This document shows positions 6,459-6,598 of a DNA stretch of 6,598 nucleotides, one piece after another; positions within the stretch are counted from its first letter, which is position 1; each line of letters starts with the position of its first letter. A model generated the notes under the pieces. That model searched no databases. It was not told where the DNA came from and saw only the letters and a program-made list of their open reading frames with translations. A program made the translations under genes and the position numbers. The DNA is from an uncultured Gemmatimonadota bacterium (GTDB lineage: Bacteria; Gemmatimonadota; Gemmatimonadetes; Gemmatimonadales; Gemmatimonadaceae). The DNA lies in NCBI GenBank assembly GCA_946479015.1, contig CAMLEQ010000224.1, forward strand, positions 1 to 6,598, in the 5' to 3' direction.

Positions 6459-6488
6459 ATCATGTGTGACGGACGGCACCAGCGTCAA
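6459..6488 (-). promoter_or_regulatory. Candidate promoter of coxG
   Basis: Read on the minus strand, TTGACG (6488-6483) matches the -35 consensus at five of six bases. An 18-base spacer then leads to CATGAT (6464-6459), which matches TATAAT at four of six. Transcription would begin near 6452, downstream of the ATG at 6463, which independently supports the start at 6430. The geometry matches the candidate promoter of coxS. Confidence 0.42.
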
Positions 6489-6598
6489 GCATCGATCGCC
6501 GCGCCCGCGCGCCCGCCGTCGTCTTGTCGCTGTCCGTGCCCGCGTGGATATTCGTGGATGGAGTCGCCAGCGGGCGCGCCGCGGGAGGGCGAAGTGCG
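6489..6598. other. GC-rich end region without a supportable gene
   Basis: These 110 bases lie upstream of the candidate coxG promoter. I see no RNA gene, no repeat of note and no convincing coding start. An ATG at 6558 opens a plus-strand frame that stays open to the window edge for 13 codons, but it has no Shine-Dalgarno and no recognisable sequence. Confidence 0.4.

Noticed and set aside
6431..6463. Longer CoxG start at the ATG at 6463
   Set aside because: There is no Shine-Dalgarno, the extra 11 residues do not resemble the family, and the candidate promoter would start transcription downstream of it.
6558..6598. Possible new plus-strand gene starting at the ATG at 6558
   Set aside because: Only 13 codons are visible, with no Shine-Dalgarno and no recognisable sequence.
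1..6598. Mobile elements, CRISPR arrays, tRNA or rRNA genes
   Set aside because: No transposase, integrase, regular repeat array or RNA gene signature was seen on either strand; composition is even throughout.

Overview
The window is a very GC-rich stretch (about 70% by eye) of a bacterial chromosome. It is densely coded, with clear Shine-Dalgarno sequences and one GTG start. The base composition, codon use and an AraC-type regulator with a receiver-like N-terminus fit Gemmatimonadota best in my reading. That is an impression only; other high-GC soil phyla are not excluded.

Layout. Positions 1-773 (+) hold the 3' part of an aldose 1-epimerase-like (GalM fold) gene whose start lies before the window. 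Positions 859-4660 (+) hold a compact three-gene operon for a molybdenum hydroxylase of the xanthine oxidase/CO dehydrogenase family: the 2Fe-2S small subunit (CoxS-like), the molybdopterin large subunit (CoxL-like) and the FAD medium subunit (CoxM-like). Spacings are 11 and 2 bases. A strong hairpin at 4690-4721 closes the operon. Positions 4815-5666 (+) encode a regulator that joins a degenerate receiver-like domain to an AraC-type helix-turn-helix. On the opposite strand, 6430-5729 encodes a CoxG-like SRPBCC protein with a Pro/Ala-rich linker and a C-terminal amphipathic or membrane-anchoring helix. The last 135 bases hold a possible coxG promoter and no supportable gene.

How the genes fit together. 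CoxL would oxidise the substrate at a Mo-molybdopterin cytosine dinucleotide centre. Electrons would pass through the two 2Fe-2S clusters of CoxS to the FAD of CoxM, and CoxG would dock the complex at the membrane or link it to quinone. CoxL carries the form II motif AYRGAGR (residues 369-375), not the AYxCSFR motif of true aerobic CO dehydrogenase, so the substrate is unknown and the 'carbon monoxide dehydrogenase' label should not be taken literally. The AraC-like protein between the operon and coxG is the obvious candidate local regulator. coxS and coxG, on opposite strands, show matching promoter-like elements: TTGACG, a 17-18 base spacer, a CATnnT -10, then exactly 28 bases to the ATG. 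This hints at co-expression.

Nothing here is a clear new system. The points worth a second look are the unassigned form II enzyme with its own CoxG, the degenerate receiver-AraC fusion, and the matching promoter geometry.
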